DNA of 8,603 nt from JADKCL01 sp046050405 (GTDB lineage: Bacteria; Bacteroidota; Bacteroidia; J057; JADKCL01): positions 1-8,603 of the forward strand of contig JBJOPY010000007.1 of NCBI GenBank assembly GCA_046050405.1, written 5' to 3'. A program made the position numbers and the translations under genes. Under the pieces are notes generated by a model. That model did no database searches. It saw only the letters and a program-made list of their open reading frames with translations, and was not told the origin of the DNA. This document shows positions 7,255 through 8,603 of the stretch, piece by piece. The number at the start of each line of letters is the position of its first letter. The first letter of the stretch is position 1.

Positions 7255-7324
7255 ACGAATCCCCTCCGATGCTGAAATCCATCCACTTCAGGAGACGAAA
7301 TTCAGCGGCGGAGGGGAGATTCGT
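7255..7324. repeat. Long imperfect inverted repeat, possible bidirectional terminator
   Basis: The left arm (7255-7276, starting ACGAATCCCCTCCG) is the reverse complement of the right arm (7301-7324, ending in GATTCGT) apart from a 2-base mismatch and a 2-base GA insertion in the right arm. The loop is 24 nt. CTGAA at 7272-7276 could also pair with a second TTCAG copy at 7287-7291 in the loop, giving an alternative shorter hairpin. It is 42 bp beyond the stop of the minus-strand exported-protein gene and also 3' of the permease gene, so it could protect or end both transcripts. There is no T-tract on either side. Confidence 0.55.
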
Positions 7325-7365
7325 AGGTTCAGGTTGCAATCAGCTCCCCTTGCCCGCCTTCCTCA

Positions 7366-7776
7366 TCATTGACCTGGGGCAATGGCTTGGGACGATGATG
7401 CGGAATGCTCCACGACGAAGGCCTTCTTCTGCATCTTGCCATTGTAGTTCAGCTTGACGTAGTAGATGCCCGCAGGGATTTCGGTGACCCTGAATTTTAG
7501 CAATTTGGCACCTTGATCCAAGATGACCTGCTTCTCCCCGAAGCATTTCCCCTCGCTATTCTCGATGACCAGGTTGACCTCCGTATCCAGGCCCCCACTC
7601 AGCTCGGCAGTGAAGGTACTCCCAGGCGTGACACGGTCGCCTTTCAGAAAGTGCATTTCCACGACGTTGGGCGGCCCGTCAGTGACGGCGGCTTTGGATG
7701 CAGGTGCTGCGAACAACAGGGTCATCGCAAGAGACAGGATGGCGGTGGTTTTTGTGACCGTTTTCATTGTATTCAT
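7366..7776 (-). CDS. Small exported protein resembling a stand-alone T9SS sorting-type beta domain
   Basis: No named family is assigned. The 136-aa product has a clear Sec signal peptide: MKTVTKTT, a hydrophobic run to about LLFAA, and a likely cut after PASKA near residue 29. The mature part of roughly 107 aa is a beta-rich domain at 52-123 that follows the pattern of type IX secretion C-terminal sorting domains: a central strand ending VIENSEGK (70-77), then EIPAGIYYVKL (99-109), then QKKAFVVE (116-123). Unlike true sorting domains it is not attached to a cargo protein, and it ends in a 13-residue Ser/Ala/Gln tail. A DUF3244-like small secreted protein is the main alternative. Starts at 7767 (MKTVT) or 7803 are possible; 7776 is kept as a middle choice. 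No TAnnTTTG promoter was found upstream. It stands alone between two gene-free regions. Export is well supported; T9SS cargo is only an inference, helped by porT in the window. Confidence 0.72.
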   Translation of the reverse strand: MNTMKTVTKTTAILSLAMTLLFAAPASKAAVTDGPPNVVEMHFLKGDRVTPGSTFTAELSGGLDTEVNLVIENSEGKCFGEKQVILDQGAKLLKFRVTEIPAGIYYVKLNYNGKMQKKAFVVEHSASSSQAIAPGQ

Positions 7777-7858
7777 GACATTCAGTTTAATTTTTTGAAT
7801 CATGCCTAATAGACGCGGAACGGGATGGATCGGTTGCACGGCAGAATTTAAATAATGG

Positions 7859-7920
7859 GGGGAAGACCCCAAAATGTGGCTTCATGGGGTTTAAACCCAC
7901 ATTCGCGATCTTTTTTTCGC
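7859..7920. repeat. Nested inverted repeats next to a T7 run
   Basis: In order: GGGG/CCCC (7859-7870, AAGA loop); AATGTGG/CCACATT (7873-7879 with 7897-7903, 17-nt loop); the perfect 12-bp palindrome GGGTTTAAACCC (7887-7898), which competes with the previous stem; and GCGA/TCGC (7905-7920) flanking a run of seven T at 7911-7917. On the plus strand, stem plus T-run resembles an intrinsic terminator, but no plus-strand gene is nearby. Confidence 0.4.
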
Positions 7921-8104
7921 AAGATTTTCCCCCGCCGCCGCAGCTTTTGCAGGGGCATCATGGCAGCGGGAAAGCCATCCGCAACGTCAACGTGCATGGC
8001 AGCGCATCCGAACAGGGAGGGCAACTCAAGGTTCTCCATGAACTCGCCGCTTCACCTCGGAATCTGGCGGTTACATTTCTTGCATTGGTACATCGGAATG
8101 TGCT

Positions 8105-8149
8105 GGCGTCACCGTTGCTCCTTGTCCGAGCAATGCTGGTACCAACGCC
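8105..8149. other. Compact multi-part stem-loop, function unknown
   Basis: GGCGT (8105-8109) pairs with ACGCC (8145-8149), ACC (8111-8113) with GGT (8138-8140), and GTTGCTC (8114-8120) with GAGCAAT (8128-8134, one G-T wobble) around a 7-nt loop. This makes a nearly continuous hairpin. On the plus strand it is followed by the T-rich TGTTTTGTTG. It may be a terminator or small structured RNA; no known RNA family is recognised. Confidence 0.3.
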
Positions 8150-8241
8150 TGTTTTGTTGCGGTTCACATCCAGATGTGCATCGCAAAAGACAATAAAGCC
8201 TCTGGGGTAGGCGGATCAGCCTGATTTTTGGCTTTTCTGGG

Positions 8242-8603
8242 TTAGAACAAGGATAGTTGTGCGGTTTTCTTCGGATAGAAAGTCCCAATAATTATAAATG
8301 GGCTTGGTCCCCTCGCATGATTCTGAAGGGTTGTTCCAAGAAATAAATACAAGTCCTTGGTTTTAGCCATGTCGTCGAAATACTTTTTTCTAACGTCCTC
8401 GCAGGCTTTAGCCTCGTCTCCCTTGTGTTTCTCTAAACATTTCCAAAATAATACACCAATCTCCCAGTCTTCAATCATCAGAGTGCTTGAACGGTCGTCC
8501 TCGTCTGTAAACTTGTATGAGAATTTGTAAGGAAGTTTCTGAACCACTTCAAAAGGATTCTGCGAATCTTTGAAAAGGTCTAATTGCTGGGATTTTGCCT
8601 TTA
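8242..8603 (-). CDS. C-terminal part of an unrecognised protein with two clamp-binding motifs
   Basis: The gene runs off the right edge, so only the last 120 or so residues are seen; function is not recognised. The frame stays open to the window end, so the internal GTG at 8547 is not taken as the start. The segment reads like a genuine folded domain: PYKFSYKFTDEDD, then MIEDWEIGVLFWKCLEKHKG, a charged helix (DEAKACEDVRKKYFDDMAKT), LYLFLGTTLQNH, and the beta strand PFIIIGTFYPKK. Two pentapeptides match the beta-sliding-clamp consensus QL[SD]LF: QLDLF (8586-8572) near the visible N-terminal end and QLSLF (8259-8245) as the last five residues. G+C over 8281-8580 is about 41% by hand count, far below the neighbouring core genes, which points to recent acquisition. 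A role in replication, repair or a mobile element is an inference from these motifs only. Confidence 0.75.
   Translation of the reverse strand, partial: KAKSQQLDLFKDSQNPFEVVQKLPYKFSYKFTDEDDRSSTLMIEDWEIGVLFWKCLEKHKGDEAKACEDVRKKYFDDMAKTKDLYLFLGTTLQNHARGPSPFIIIGTFYPKKTAQLSLF

Larger units (their letters stand above)
6932..7365. other. Gene-free convergent region with repeats and a G-rich tract
   Basis: The 434 bp between the permease gene and the small exported-protein gene hold several open frames, none with a recognisable protein pattern. What can be seen is a REP-like fragment (7006-7023), a G-quadruplex motif (7183-7203) with two further G3 runs at 7222-7224 and 7226-7228, and a long imperfect inverted repeat (7255-7324). 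No promoter, tRNA or clear intrinsic terminator was found. Confidence 0.6.
7777..8241. other. Gene-free region with inverted repeats at a composition boundary
   Basis: The 465 bp between two minus-strand genes show no convincing coding frame; several 60-110-codon frames overlap on both strands but none looks like a protein family. The region should hold the promoter of the exported-protein gene, yet no TAnnTTTG was found. It contains nested palindromes (7859-7920) and a compact stem-loop (8105-8149). Its right end meets the AT-rich gene at the window edge. It could be decayed coding or mobile DNA. Confidence 0.5.

Noticed and set aside
7019..7339. 106-codon minus-strand frame in the convergent gap
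   Set aside because: It crosses the G-rich tract and the inverted repeat, its translation is low in structure, and it shows no recognisable motif.
7884..8210. 108-codon plus-strand frame in the gene-free region, and overlapping frames at 7855-8196 and 7958-8167
   Set aside because: Several mutually exclusive frames of similar length overlap, none has family-like sequence or a start context, and inverted repeats run through them.
8545..8547. GTG as start of the right-edge gene
   Set aside because: The frame continues open and protein-like to the window end, so the true start lies outside the window.
1..8603. tRNA, rRNA, CRISPR array or complete insertion sequence
   Set aside because: No cloverleaf with a T-arm consensus, no regularly spaced direct repeats and no transposase frame could be found on either strand.

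Overview
The window looks like chromosome from a fairly GC-rich member of the Bacteroidota (coding regions around 60% G+C in the stretches counted by hand). Three things support this. A menaquinone methyltransferase gene (ubiE) overlaps a gene for a PorT-family protein, a component of the type IX secretion system found in this phylum. rbfA is followed directly by a LolC/FtsX-type permease gene. Bacteroidota-style TAnnTTTG promoter elements are present and Shine-Dalgarno sequences are mostly weak or absent. The exact lineage cannot be named from this sequence.

Layout: (1) 108-1531 (+), ubiE and porT, overlapping and probably co-translated: quinone biosynthesis and protein export. (2) 1775-3142 (+), a complete cytosolic M20 dipeptidase behind a 243-bp gap with small hairpins. 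(3) 3143-3323, a convergent intergenic gap with three short hairpins. (4) 3324-5150 (-), an MsbA-like ABC half-transporter, divergent from (5) 5188-6931 (+), rbfA and a LolC/E-like permease. The divergent pair shares a 37-bp spacer holding two back-to-back TAnnTTTG elements that form a near-palindrome. (6) 6932-7365, a gene-free stretch with a G-quadruplex motif, a long imperfect inverted repeat and a REP-like fragment. (7) 7366-7776 (-), a small exported protein that is little more than a domain resembling the T9SS C-terminal sorting domain. (8) 7777-8241, a gene-free stretch with several inverted repeats. (9) 8242-8603 (-), the C-terminal part of an unrecognised gene cut by the window edge, much more AT-rich (about 41% G+C by hand count), carrying two matches to the beta-sliding-clamp-binding consensus.

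Up to about 6931 the content is conserved core functions: respiratory quinone synthesis, secretion, peptide turnover, lipid or LPS export, ribosome maturation and lipoprotein release. From about 6932 rightward it becomes less ordinary, and the right edge may be the border of an accessory or mobile region. No complete undescribed system is visible; the best lead is the partial gene at the right edge, whose upstream neighbours lie outside the window.
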